Shown here: positions 32,710-40,344 of the stretch, one piece after another | Layout of the letters: every line of letters starts with the position of its first letter | Numbering within the stretch: position 1 is the stretch's first letter | The notes under the pieces: model-generated | Told to the model about the DNA's origin: nothing | The model's input: the letters and a program-made list of their open reading frames with translations, nothing else | The model's database searches: none | Position numbers and translations under genes: made by a program | Assembly (NCBI GenBank): GCA_947626995.1 | Contig: CANQUI010000017.1 | Span: 1-40,344 of the forward strand | Direction: 5' to 3' | DNA from: an uncultured Eisenbergiella sp. | Lineage (GTDB): Bacteria; Bacillota; Clostridia; Lachnospirales; Lachnospiraceae | DNA: 40,344 bases

Positions 32710-34857
32710 TCACGATCTTTGCCAGAAATTTATTTTGAATTTTCTGCGCCGGGGCAGTTTTTCCTCGGCGTTCTCATATTGCAGCACCATGGCGCAGGTC
32801 TTTGGCATGGTAAGAAAAAGCCTGCCTTCTGTTGTCAGATAAAAGGTTTCCTTTGTATCAAACCCGTCGGCATCGCTGTATAAAATGCGCTTCAGCCTTG
32901 CCTCCTGCGGGATCCCCAGTTCCCACACCGACAGGTCCACGTCATAGTCCCGGTCGTTGTGATTGATCAGGATCACCGAATGACGCGTCCTCGTGAACCG
33001 TCCGTACGCGATAAAACCGTCCGCGCCGCCAAGCCATTTTAAAGATCCGGTTTTAAACTCCGGGTTTTCTTTGTGCATCCGAATTGCCGCTTTGTGAAAC
33101 TCCAAAAGAGAAGAATCCTCTCTGCCCCACGGGTAACTCCGCCGGTTATCCGGATCCGTAAAGCCGCACAGTCCGGCTTCGTCTCCGTAATAGACCGTGG
33201 GCGCGCCGATCCAGGTCATCTGGATCACCACCGCTTCCCGCATCACCGCCCTGTTCACATCGCTTTGCGCCGCGTCCGCTCCCAGACTGTCGATCCGCCC
33301 CACCTTATGATTCGTCCTCGTCAGGAAACGGGAATGGTCATGGTTGGACAGCTCGTTCATACAGGTCAACATGGACGACATGGGCATCCCGGCGCCGTGA
33401 TAGGCCATCGCCTTAAAAAAGCTTTCCGCATTGCCCAGAAGATCGCTTCTGAAATCATCGCTGTGCTTTTCCATCCCGGTCAAAAACCAGGTGACCGGTT
33501 CCATAAAAGCATCATAGTTCATGACGGAATCCCACTGCCCTCCCTGCAGCCAGGGCAGACAGTCGCCATAGTGCTCCGCCAGAACCAGCGCGTCCGGATT
33601 GGCCTGCCGCACCGCCTCTCGGAATCTGGTCCAAAAACCGAGATTGTACTCCCGCGAATGTCCCAGATCCGCCGCCACATCCAGCCGCCAGCCGTCGGCG
33701 CAAAACGGCGGGGACACCCATTTTTTCGCGATGGATAAAATATACTCCTCCAACTGTTTGGAACCCTCATAGTTCAGCTTGGGAAGCGTCTCATAGCCCC
33801 ACCAGCCGTCGTAGGTGGGATTATAGGGGAACTGTTTGGGATCCCGGAACTCAAAATAATCGTGATAGGGACTGTCGGCGCTGATATAGGCTCCCTTTTC
33901 GTACCCGGGGGCATTTTCATAGATCCGCTCCCGGTCCATCCACTTATTAAACGAACCGCAATGATTGAACACGCCGTCTAAAAGGATGCGGATTCCCTTC
34001 TGATGCGCTTTTTCCACCAGCTCCTGAAACAGCTCATCGCTTGCCTGAAGATTCTCCCGGTCGGTCACCCGGGTAATATAGCGTTCTGCCGCGGCGTTAT
34101 TTGTCTCTCCTTCCTCCAGGAGTCTGCCGCCGTCCCGGACGATTCTGCCAAAATGCGGATCGACATGATCGTAATCCTGAATATCGTATTTGTGATTGGA
34201 GGGCGATACGAAAATGGGATTCAGGTAAAGGACCTCCACCCCCAGCTCCTTTAAATCATCCAGATGATCCAAAACGCCCTGCAGGTCCCCGCCGTAGAAA
34301 TTTCCCACATCCTCTGTCTCCGGATTTTGATTCCAGTCCTCAACCCGCCGCACCCGGCGCCCCACATATTCATATTCGCCGGTCAGCACATCATTGGACG
34401 GATCCCCGTTGCAGAACCGATCCACATAGATCTGATACATCACGGCGCCCTTCGCCCAGTCCGGCGCAGACAGCCCCGGAACGATCACAAATTCATAATG
34501 CGCGTCGGGCTGATCCACCGCGCCCCGATAATCGTAAAAACAGGTCTCGTTTCCCGCCTGTACTTCAAAATAATAGGAAAACTTCCGATCCTCCAGCGTC
34601 AGTTCCACCTCGTAATAGTCGAACTGCGCGTCGGAAGCGGTCCGGAACATAAGATGCCGGTGTCCTTCCTGCACCAAAAAAACGTAGTCGATCTGGTTCT
34701 GCCCGCTCCGAAAACAGATCCGAACCTTGCTGTAAGGCGCCGGTTCCGCAGGCGATATAAAATTGGGAGAAGTATCGCTGTAAAGCGCGCTCCGGGAAAA
34801 GTCCGGCCGTTCGGATTCGGCCGGCTCCTGTTTTTTGAACCAGTTTTTGAACTCCAT
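32710..34857 (-). CDS. GH13 alpha-glycosidase (neopullulanase/cyclomaltodextrinase type)
   Basis: A 715-residue cytoplasmic enzyme without a signal peptide. An N-terminal beta domain (about 40-128) resembles those of cyclomaltodextrinases and neopullulanases. The GH13 barrel follows, with YQIYVDRFCNGD, DGVFNHCG, nucleophile Asp393 (DGWRLDVA), acid/base Glu428 (LAEHYG) and Asp507 (SNHDHSRF). A C-terminal beta domain ends the protein. It probably hydrolyses maltodextrins or cyclodextrins inside the cell. The start at 34857 has GAGGAGGG upstream; the frame reaches further only through non-coding sequence. It has its own promoter after a terminator. Confidence 0.92.
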   Translation of the reverse strand: MEFKNWFKKQEPAESERPDFSRSALYSDTSPNFISPAEPAPYSKVRICFRSGQNQIDYVFLVQEGHRHLMFRTASDAQFDYYEVELTLEDRKFSYYFEVQAGNETCFYDYRGAVDQPDAHYEFVIVPGLSAPDWAKGAVMYQIYVDRFCNGDPSNDVLTGEYEYVGRRVRRVEDWNQNPETEDVGNFYGGDLQGVLDHLDDLKELGVEVLYLNPIFVSPSNHKYDIQDYDHVDPHFGRIVRDGGRLLEEGETNNAAAERYITRVTDRENLQASDELFQELVEKAHQKGIRILLDGVFNHCGSFNKWMDRERIYENAPGYEKGAYISADSPYHDYFEFRDPKQFPYNPTYDGWWGYETLPKLNYEGSKQLEEYILSIAKKWVSPPFCADGWRLDVAADLGHSREYNLGFWTRFREAVRQANPDALVLAEHYGDCLPWLQGGQWDSVMNYDAFMEPVTWFLTGMEKHSDDFRSDLLGNAESFFKAMAYHGAGMPMSSMLTCMNELSNHDHSRFLTRTNHKVGRIDSLGADAAQSDVNRAVMREAVVIQMTWIGAPTVYYGDEAGLCGFTDPDNRRSYPWGREDSSLLEFHKAAIRMHKENPEFKTGSLKWLGGADGFIAYGRFTRTRHSVILINHNDRDYDVDLSVWELGIPQEARLKRILYSDADGFDTKETFYLTTEGRLFLTMPKTCAMVLQYENAEEKLPRRRKFKINFWQRS

Positions 34858-34882
34858 GTCATCACCCTCCTCGCAAAACCAT

Positions 34883-34910
34883 TTTATACTATCGCATGGA
34901 ATTTTGGCAA
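34883..34910 (-). promoter_or_regulatory. Promoter directly upstream of the GH13 gene
   Basis: The minus strand has TTGCCA (34905-34910), a 16-base spacer and TATAAA (34883-34888). It lies between a terminator and the ribosome-binding site, giving a leader of about 20 bases. Each hexamer matches five of six consensus bases. Confidence 0.6.
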
Positions 34911-34911
34911 G

Positions 34912-34936
34912 AAAAAAGACAGCGGGGTGCGCTGCC
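34912..34936 (-). terminator. Rho-independent terminator between ftsH and the GH13 gene
   Basis: On the minus strand GGCAGCG (34930-34936) pairs with CGCTGTC (34918-34924) around a five-base loop and is followed by TTTTTTCTT. It lies about 160 bases after the ftsH stop codon. It would end the spoIIE-tilS/hpt-ftsH transcripts, or a short transcript from the promoter at 35009-35037. Confidence 0.78.
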
Positions 34937-34988
34937 TTTTTCGAGAAGGTATTTCTTCTTATGGGGTATAGCAAAAACTAAATGTATT

Positions 34989-34997
34989 GGGGGGGGG
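34989..34997. repeat. Run of nine G (C on the minus strand)
   Basis: A homopolymer of nine G in non-coding DNA, a few bases downstream of a candidate -10 on the minus strand. Such runs can change length by slippage. In the transcript it would be a C-run at about +5 to +13. Confidence 0.85.
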
Positions 34998-35008
34998 TTA
35001 CGAGTATT

Positions 35009-35037
35009 ATCATAGCAGACCCACCCCCATTTGTACA
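35009..35037 (-). promoter_or_regulatory. Candidate extended -10 promoter in the ftsH-GH13 spacer
   Basis: The minus strand has TGTACA (35032-35037), a 17-base spacer and TATGAT (35009-35014) preceded by TG one base away. Transcription would start near 35002, run through the C-tract and meet the terminator about 90 bases later. It could add to GH13 expression by read-through or make a small RNA. Confidence 0.5.
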
Positions 35038-35097
35038 TACCCTGTTTTCACAAATATTACAAAAATCATTCTTTATTTTTGTGCATTATAGCCAATT

Positions 35098-36912
35098 TCA
35101 GGCCGTGAACAACCCTTCAAACTCGCTGCGGCCGATCTTCTCTTTTTGCAAAAGAAGCGCGGCGCACCGGTGCAGCACCGCCTCATGCTGCGAGATCAGC
35201 TGTCTGGCCCGGGCGTAACAGTCGTCGATGATCTGCTTCACTTCCCGGTCGATCTCCCCGCTGATCAGCTCGCTGTGCGCTCTGGCATGCGCCAGATCCC
35301 GGCCGATAAATACTTCGTCGTCATCGTCGTCGTAGCAGACCACGCCCACGTTTTGTGACATTCCATAGCGGGCCACCATCTTGCGCGCGATCTGCGTCGC
35401 CCGTTTTATATCGCTGGAGGCGCCTGTGGTAATATCGTCAAAAATGATCTCCTCCGCGATCCGGCCGCCCAGAGAAACCATGATCTCCTGGAGCATCCGG
35501 CCCCGGGTCATAAACAGATCGTCCCGCTCCGGAAGCGGCATGGTATATCCGGCCGCCCCGCCGCCGGTGGGAATAATCGATACGGTATAAACGGGCCCCA
35601 CATCCGGCAGCACATGGAACAGGATGGCATGTCCCGCTTCATGGTACGCGGTAATCTTTTTCTCCCTGTCCGAAATGATCCGGCTCTTTTTCTCCGGGCC
35701 GATCCCCACTTTTACAAACGCTTTGCGGATATCCTCCTGGATAATAAACGCTCTGTCCTCTTTCGCCGCTAAAATGGCCGCCTCGTTCATCAGATTTTCC
35801 AGATCCGCGCCGGTAAAGCCCGCCGTCGTCTGCGCCACCTGCGTAAGATCCACATCGTCCGCCAGCGGTTTGTTGCGGGCGTGCACTTTCAGGATATCCT
35901 CTCTGCCTCCCACGTCCGGGGCTCCCACGCTGATCTTCCTGTCGAACCGGCCGGGGCGCAGGATCGCGGGATCCAGAATGTCCACCCGGTTGGTGGCCGC
36001 CATGACGATGATCCCTTCATTGGTGCCAAAGCCGTCCATTTCCACAAGCATCTGATTCAGCGTCTGTTCGCGCTCATCGTGGCCGCCTCCCATACCGGCG
36101 CCCCGGCGCCTTGCCACCGCGTCGATCTCATCAATGAAAACGATACAGGGCGCGTTTTTCTTCGCCTCTTCAAACAGGTCGCGCACGCGGGAAGCGCCCA
36201 CGCCCACGAACATTTCCACAAAATCCGATCCCGAAATGCTGAAAAACGGGACGTTGGCTTCGCCCGCAATGGCTTTTGCCAGCATCGTCTTTCCCGTTCC
36301 GGGCGGGCCCTCCAGCAAAACGCCTTTGGGGATGCGGGCGCCCACGCGGGTAAATTTCTCCGGCGCCTGCAAAAATTCCACAATTTCCTGCAGATCCTCT
36401 TTTTCTTCCTTCAGCCCCGCCACATCCTTCAGCGTGATCCGGGAATCGCCGGCCGTACTCATCCGCGCGCGGCTCTTCCCGAAATTCATCATCCTGCTTC
36501 CGCCGTTCATCTGGGCGTTCTGGGCGTTCATCATCATAAAGACGATCACGATGCCCCCCGCGATAATCAGCGCCGGCAGGATGGCGGTCAGAAAGACGTT
36601 CTCGCCGGGGATATCCTGCGGGATATAATCCACCCCGCTTTCCTCCAGACGGGCGATCAGTTTGTTCACGTCCGTCACCACCAGAACCCTCTCCTCGCCG
36701 TTCTTTAAGTTGATCTGCGCGGAGCCGGTAGGCACCTGCTTGTTCTGCACGATCACAACCCCGGCGATGTCTCCGGATTCCAGCATTTGTTCAAACTCTG
36801 TCTGCGTGCATGTGTTTTCCATCCGGTTCATCATGTTGGAGACCCAGAATAACAGTACCACCACAAGCAGCAGGGTGACGACCAGATTTACTCCTCTGCC
36901 GTTTTTACTCAC
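35098..36912 (-). CDS. ftsH: ATP-dependent zinc metalloprotease FtsH
   Basis: A 604-residue membrane protease that degrades misfolded membrane proteins and regulatory proteins. Two membrane helices (about 9-26 and 108-128) flank a small outer domain. The AAA module has Walker A GPPGTGKT (202-209), Walker [11 protein letters not shown] and the second region of homology (ILRPGRFDR). The zinc site is HEAGH (424-428), with the third ligand in the [12 protein letters not shown] region. The start is a GTG at 36912 with AAGGAGG five bases upstream; a TTG five codons earlier lies within that site and is unlikely. A short run of five Asp (in [12 protein letters not shown]) is a local oddity. It follows the tilS-hpt fusion by 11 bases. 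Confidence 0.96.
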   Translation of the reverse strand: MSKNGRGVNLVVTLLLVVVLLFWVSNMMNRMENTCTQTEFEQMLESGDIAGVVIVQNKQVPTGSAQINLKNGEERVLVVTDVNKLIARLEESGVDYIPQDIPGENVFLTAILPALIIAGGIVIVFMMMNAQNAQMNGGSRMMNFGKSRARMSTAGDSRITLKDVAGLKEEKEDLQEIVEFLQAPEKFTRVGARIPKGVLLEGPPGTGKTMLAKAIAGEANVPFFSISGSDFVEMFVGVGASRVRDLFEEAKKNAPCIVFIDEIDAVARRRGAGMGGGHDEREQTLNQMLVEMDGFGTNEGIIVMAATNRVDILDPAILRPGRFDRKISVGAPDVGGREDILKVHARNKPLADDVDLTQVAQTTAGFTGADLENLMNEAAILAAKEDRAFIIQEDIRKAFVKVGIGPEKKSRIISDREKKITAYHEAGHAILFHVLPDVGPVYTVSIIPTGGGAAGYTMPLPERDDLFMTRGRMLQEIMVSLGGRIAEEIIFDDITTGASSDIKRATQIARKMVARYGMSQNVGVVCYDDDDDEVFIGRDLAHARAHSELISGEIDREVKQIIDDCYARARQLISQHEAVLHRCAALLLQKEKIGRSEFEGLFTA

Positions 36913-36923
36913 AATATCCTCCT

Positions 36924-38921
36924 TCAAACTTCTTTCTTTTCGTCAAACCTGATGATGCCGATATAGGGGAGGTTACGGTAACGCTGCGCGTAATCCAGCC
37001 CGTATCCCACCACAAATTCATCCGGAATCACAAAACCGGTATAATCCACTTTTACTTCCCGCTCACGGCGGTCCGGCTTGTCCAGCAGCGCACACAACGC
37101 AAGGCTTTTGGGGCCGCGGGCTCTGAGCATGTCCAGAAGGCAGCTCATGCTCCTGCCGGAATCCACGATATCCTCCACCACAATCACATCCTTATCCTTC
37201 AGGGATTCCTCCAGATCCTTCTCGATCCGGACCACTCCGCTGGATCTGGTATCGTCTCCGTAGCTGGAAATCGAAATAAAATCCAGAAATACGGGCACTC
37301 TGATGCGCTTGGCCAGTTCGCCAAAAAACAGGCAGCCGCCCTTGAGCACGCAGACCAGATGCACCTGCCGGCCCTCGTAATCTCTGCTGATCTGCTCCCC
37401 GAGCTGTCTGATCCGCTCGTTTACTTCCTGTTCTGTGAACATCACTTCGACTCGCTCCGCCATCGGCTGCTTCTCCTCCGTAACCGCTTCGACGGACACC
37501 TCCAGAATCACGGACGTGTCCTCCGTCACTTTATACGCCGCGCTGATCCGGTGTCCGGGCACCCACACGATATGCGCCCCGTCCGCCAGCACCATCAGCG
37601 TCTCCCTTTGATCCGCAGGGATCCTTTCCTGGATCATATATCGCTTCAGACTCTTTTGATGCAGCGCGCTGTCTACGGTAAGATAGTCTCTGCTCCTGCG
37701 CGTCCGAAATCTCAGGGACTCCCTTATTCTATCATAATCAAACCATTTCGTATACTTTTTTTCCGGTATATTTTGTAAAAAACCCGGATCCGCTGACTGC
37801 GCATCCAGCAATTTTGCCGTGACCGCCCCAAGCCCGGGGACCCAAAAACGTCCGGGTTTCAGCGCGATCTCTTCCCCTATATCCTCCTTTTGCGCCCTTT
37901 TGACAGACCCCTCTCCGTCCCGGGGCATCACCCGTACGCTGTCAAATTCCCGCCTTACGGCGATATCGCATACGGGCAGCTCCACCTTCCTGCCGCTCTG
38001 ACAGGTCGGCAAAAACAGCCTTTTTACCTGCGCCACATGCGCCGCCGTCAGATCCTTGCCCTTTCCGATCTCCCACAGGCTCTGATAGAGCATCTGGTCC
38101 TGCAAAAACGGATCTTCCTTTGCAAACGCCGCCGTCTGAAACCGGATTCCGGCTCCTTCCCGAACCGCGCATCTTTCCAGCGCCTCCCGCGTCATTCTAT
38201 CCACAAACGCACCGGCTTGGGAGAAAAGCTGCGCCTCCCGGGACAGATTTTGCCGCGCTGCAGAACAGATCTCCTTTTCTGCATAGGGCAGAAGGCGGTT
38301 TCGGATCTTATTGCGCGTATACACATCTTCCAGATTGGTCCGATCCACTCTCCAGCAAAGCCCCTCCCGGTTCAGCCAATCCTCGATTTCCGCCCTGCCC
38401 AAAAAAAGCAGCGGACGGATAATCCGCGCTTTGTCCCGGGCGTCCCGGACCGGCCGGATACTTCCCATTCCCCTAAGGCCCGTCCCCCGGATCAGGTGAA
38501 ACAAAAGCGTCTCTGCTCTGTCGTCCCGGTTATGCGCCACCGCGATACAGCCTCCGGTCCGGCCCTGCTGCACCTTTTGCAGCGTGTTGGCAAACGCGTC
38601 ATAGCGGGCCCTGCGGCCGGCCTCCTCAACGGAAAAGTGCCCGTCGCGCGCCATCCGCGCCACGTCCGCCTGCACCAGCACAAAGGGGACTTCCCATTCT
38701 TCACACAGTTTTTTCACAAACGCGGCGTCCTCCTGCGCTTCCTTTCGCAGGCCGTGATCCACATAAACCGCCGTCAGACAAAACCCCCGGGAACTTCTCA
38801 GCCGCGCCAGCACCGCCAGAAGGCACACGGAATCCGCGCCCCCGGAAATGCCCGCTACGATTTGTCCGTTTTGGGGAAACATTTGATACTGCTCCATATA
38901 CGCCGCAACTTTTTCCTGCAT
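36924..38921 (-). CDS. tilS-hpt: Fused tRNA(Ile)-lysidine synthase and hypoxanthine phosphoribosyltransferase
   Basis: One continuous frame of 665 residues. Residues 1-478 are TilS, which converts C34 of tRNA-Ile2 to lysidine: PP-loop SGGADS (26-31), [20 protein letters not shown] and [10 protein letters not shown]. Residues 487-665 are Hpt, the purine salvage enzyme: [14 protein letters not shown] and PRPP motif [11 protein letters not shown]. The junction is only about eight residues (VTEEKQP), with no stop codon. An ATG at 37463 begins the usual Hpt N-terminus and has GGAGGAG upstream, so free Hpt (179 residues) may also be made. The two genes are separate in B. subtilis; fused forms are annotated in some other Firmicutes such as Listeria. 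Confidence 0.92.
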   Translation of the reverse strand: MQEKVAAYMEQYQMFPQNGQIVAGISGGADSVCLLAVLARLRSSRGFCLTAVYVDHGLRKEAQEDAAFVKKLCEEWEVPFVLVQADVARMARDGHFSVEEAGRRARYDAFANTLQKVQQGRTGGCIAVAHNRDDRAETLLFHLIRGTGLRGMGSIRPVRDARDKARIIRPLLFLGRAEIEDWLNREGLCWRVDRTNLEDVYTRNKIRNRLLPYAEKEICSAARQNLSREAQLFSQAGAFVDRMTREALERCAVREGAGIRFQTAAFAKEDPFLQDQMLYQSLWEIGKGKDLTAAHVAQVKRLFLPTCQSGRKVELPVCDIAVRREFDSVRVMPRDGEGSVKRAQKEDIGEEIALKPGRFWVPGLGAVTAKLLDAQSADPGFLQNIPEKKYTKWFDYDRIRESLRFRTRRSRDYLTVDSALHQKSLKRYMIQERIPADQRETLMVLADGAHIVWVPGHRISAAYKVTEDTSVILEVSVEAVTEEKQPMAERVEVMFTEQEVNERIRQLGEQISRDYEGRQVHLVCVLKGGCLFFGELAKRIRVPVFLDFISISSYGDDTRSSGVVRIEKDLEESLKDKDVIVVEDIVDSGRSMSCLLDMLRARGPKSLALCALLDKPDRREREVKVDYTGFVIPDEFVVGYGLDYAQRYRNLPYIGIIRFDEKKEV

Positions 38922-38982
38922 ACCTGCTCCCGCCTACAGAAATTCTTTTGTCCATTATACGTCAGTCCGGTGGTTTCCACAA

Positions 38983-40185
38983 TCACCTGTTCGTATTTTC
39001 CCAGATCCCCACCACCAAAACGGTCATGTCGTCCCGTATGCGGCCCTGGCTTTGTCCGATGGCATATTGCAGCAGCTGGTTCGCCATTTCCACCGGAGAC
39101 GTGACGGCAGACTGTTCGATCTGCTGCTGCAGGAAAAATTCCCCGTCCATACAGGGCCAGTCCTCCACCACGCCGTCCGAAAGAAGAATCACCATGTCTC
39201 CGTCCCGGACCGGGCAGACGATCTCCTTTTTCTCCGTCTCCTGCATCATTCCAAGCGGCAGGGAATCCACGCTGATTTTCTCCACCAGCGGCCCCCGTTT
39301 GATAAAGGTGCTTACCGCCCCCGCTTTCGCAATGGCGCACTCTCCTTTTCTCAGATCAATCCGGCACAGATCCAGCGTGGGCATCCGGCTCTCATCCTCC
39401 CCCGCGCATATCATGCCGTTTAACATATCCGCCGCAGCCTGACAGCCAAGTCCCGCATCCAGGATCCGCTCCGCCAGATCCACCACACGACCGCTGTCGG
39501 CGGCGGCCTCCTCTCCGGAACCCACGCCGTCGGAAAGGATCACGGACACCTTCCCGTCTTCTTCGAAAAAAGAAAAACTGTCCCCCGACACCGTCTCGTT
39601 TTCCCGAACGGCCGTAGCGGATGCGGACAGATAACAGAAAGCGGGCTCCTCCTCAAAATACAGACACACCGGCTCCTGACCGATAAAATAAGGATTCCTC
39701 CTTTCCGGCACCAGACGGATATCCATCAGGACGGATAAATATCCCGCGATCTGCGAGACGGTGACGCTGGTCTTTTTCTTCGTACATAACGTCACGCAGA
39801 TCTCCAGCCGGCCTTGTATTTCCTGCAACAGACAAATATCCTGTACCAAAATCCCCTCGCCTGCCAGCGCTCTTACGATCTGCTTTTCCGGTTTCCCGTT
39901 CAGACGGAGGATCCTCACATCCGAGGCGGCCGCCGCCTGCAGCAGCCCCGCCGCCTGCTTCATATAAAACGCATAGGTCCTGCCGCTTTCCCTGGCCCTG
40001 CTCCTGCGCCAGAGGCTCTCTCTGTCGGCGGTTTCCCCCTCCGCTTCCGGCTCCTTTTGATACATTCCCGAAAAAACCGCTGCCAGATCGTCGAACGTAT
40101 CCGCACAGTTTAAAATTCTTCTTTTATCATGCTCCAGCCGATAATCCGGCTGCTCGATCCCGTAGTCCTGCATCCTTGCTTTCAA
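38983..40185 (-). CDS. spoIIE: SpoIIE-type protein phosphatase without membrane domain
   Basis: A 400-residue protein matching the cytoplasmic part of SpoIIE, the PP2C phosphatase that dephosphorylates SpoIIAA to activate sigma-F in the forespore. Residues about 20-190 resemble the regulatory domain II (DTFDDLAAVFSGMYQ). The phosphatase part has GDSFSFF, ILSDGVGSGEEA, LLSDGVVEDW and RDDMTVLVVGIW with the metal-binding Asp residues. The ten-helix N-terminal domain of B. subtilis SpoIIE is absent. The TTG at 40185 is chosen because AAAGGAGG lies eight bases upstream; an ATG at 40215 would sit at the predicted transcription start. It lies upstream of tilS-hpt-ftsH as in other Firmicutes. Confidence 0.85.
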   Translation of the reverse strand: MKARMQDYGIEQPDYRLEHDKRRILNCADTFDDLAAVFSGMYQKEPEAEGETADRESLWRRSRARESGRTYAFYMKQAAGLLQAAAASDVRILRLNGKPEKQIVRALAGEGILVQDICLLQEIQGRLEICVTLCTKKKTSVTVSQIAGYLSVLMDIRLVPERRNPYFIGQEPVCLYFEEEPAFCYLSASATAVRENETVSGDSFSFFEEDGKVSVILSDGVGSGEEAAADSGRVVDLAERILDAGLGCQAAADMLNGMICAGEDESRMPTLDLCRIDLRKGECAIAKAGAVSTFIKRGPLVEKISVDSLPLGMMQETEKKEIVCPVRDGDMVILLSDGVVEDWPCMDGEFFLQQQIEQSAVTSPVEMANQLLQYAIGQSQGRIRDDMTVLVVGIWENTNR

Positions 40186-40223
40186 CCCTGCATCCTCCTT
40201 TTGCCTGACAGACATTTTCCACC

Positions 40224-40257
40224 AGTATAGCCTGTCCGGCCCGCGGGATTTGTCAAA
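40224..40257 (-). promoter_or_regulatory. Spo0A-activated promoter of spoIIE
   Basis: The minus strand shows TTTGACAAA (40249-40257), the exact complement of the Spo0A box TTTGTCAAA. It contains a perfect -35 TTGACA (40251-40256). The -10 TATACT lies at 40224-40229, so the spacer is 21 bases, the long spacing known for Spo0A-activated sigma-A promoters including B. subtilis spoIIE. The start would be near 40217, about 32 bases before the TTG. A weaker box-like TTGTCGTTT lies further upstream near 40303. The remaining bases to the window edge show no gene. Confidence 0.75.
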
Positions 40258-40344
40258 GCAGGGAACTTCTTTTTTTGTTTTCTTCGTCTCTCCTCCCTGA
40301 AAAACGACAATTTCCCGCTTGAATTTCCTGATGGCGCAAAATGC

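Noticed and set aside
34858-34974. N-terminal extension of the GH13 protein up to 34974
   Set aside because: It would begin with TTG without a ribosome-binding site and would run through the terminator hairpin and a promoter. The ATG at 34857 has a good site and begins the family fold.
35050-35105. TATAAT at the end of ftsH on the minus strand as a promoter
   Set aside because: No convincing -35 lies at the right distance, and the hexamer is in an A/T-rich stretch. The extended -10 at 35009-35014 is better.
40290-40320. Second Spo0A box upstream of spoIIE near 40303
   Set aside because: TTGTCGTTT matches the box only partly, so it is mentioned as a weak site and not listed as a feature.

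Overview
The window looks like chromosomal DNA of a spore-forming anaerobic Firmicute, most likely a member of the Clostridia close to Lachnospiraceae. The reasons are SpoIIE and RicT, a DUF5711 protein, the Bacillus/Clostridia gene order around dnaX-ebfC-recR and holB-ricT-trmN6-rsmI, and two promoters that carry a Spo0A box. Every recognised gene except metY lies on the minus strand, so the text below runs from right to left in the direction of transcription. No tRNA, rRNA, CRISPR array, insertion sequence or prophage gene was recognised, and no gene-free stretch exceeds about 250 bases.

Right end (40.3-34.9 kb): spoIIE (a short form without membrane segments), a tilS-hpt fusion and ftsH follow the classic spoIIE-tilS-hpt-ftsH order. 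Next comes an intergenic region with a terminator, two candidate promoters and a run of nine G, then a GH13 alpha-glucosidase-type enzyme, a FAD/Rieske oxidoreductase and trmO. metY lies on the plus strand with a perfect consensus promoter and its own terminator, convergent with trmO.

Middle (29.0-15.0 kb): one long minus-strand cluster of an Orn/Lys/Arg decarboxylase-family protein, pyk, glpK, a guanylate-kinase-like protein, holB, ricT, trmN6, a GH-like lipoprotein and rsmI. It matches the B. subtilis yaaO-tmk-holB-ricT-trmN6-rsmI neighbourhood, but with glycolytic/glycerol genes inserted and a guanylate-kinase-like gene where tmk would be. pfk has its own promoter and a 5' hairpin. It is followed by a structured spacer and dnaX-ebfC-recR-galM, closed by a terminator, and then by a D-2-hydroxyacid dehydrogenase gene.

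Left part (12.8-3.2 kb): two polar amino-acid ABC transporter operons. The first is ATPase, binding lipoprotein, permease, permease, a cytidylate-kinase-like protein and an FUSC-HAD fusion broken by an internal deletion. The second is binding lipoprotein (apparent one-base frameshift in its start region), permease, permease, ATPase and a class II glutamine amidotransferase. Both carry a strong hairpin directly after the binding-protein gene, which fits higher expression of that subunit.

Left end (3.2-0 kb): a LysM membrane protein, a DUF5711 membrane protein and a CvpA-family protein form an operon. Its promoter has the same layout as the spoIIE promoter (Spo0A box over the -35, 21-base spacer), which suggests this poorly characterised envelope operon is switched on at entry into sporulation. 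Two tandem strong promoters point off the left edge, probably toward a stable-RNA operon outside the window.
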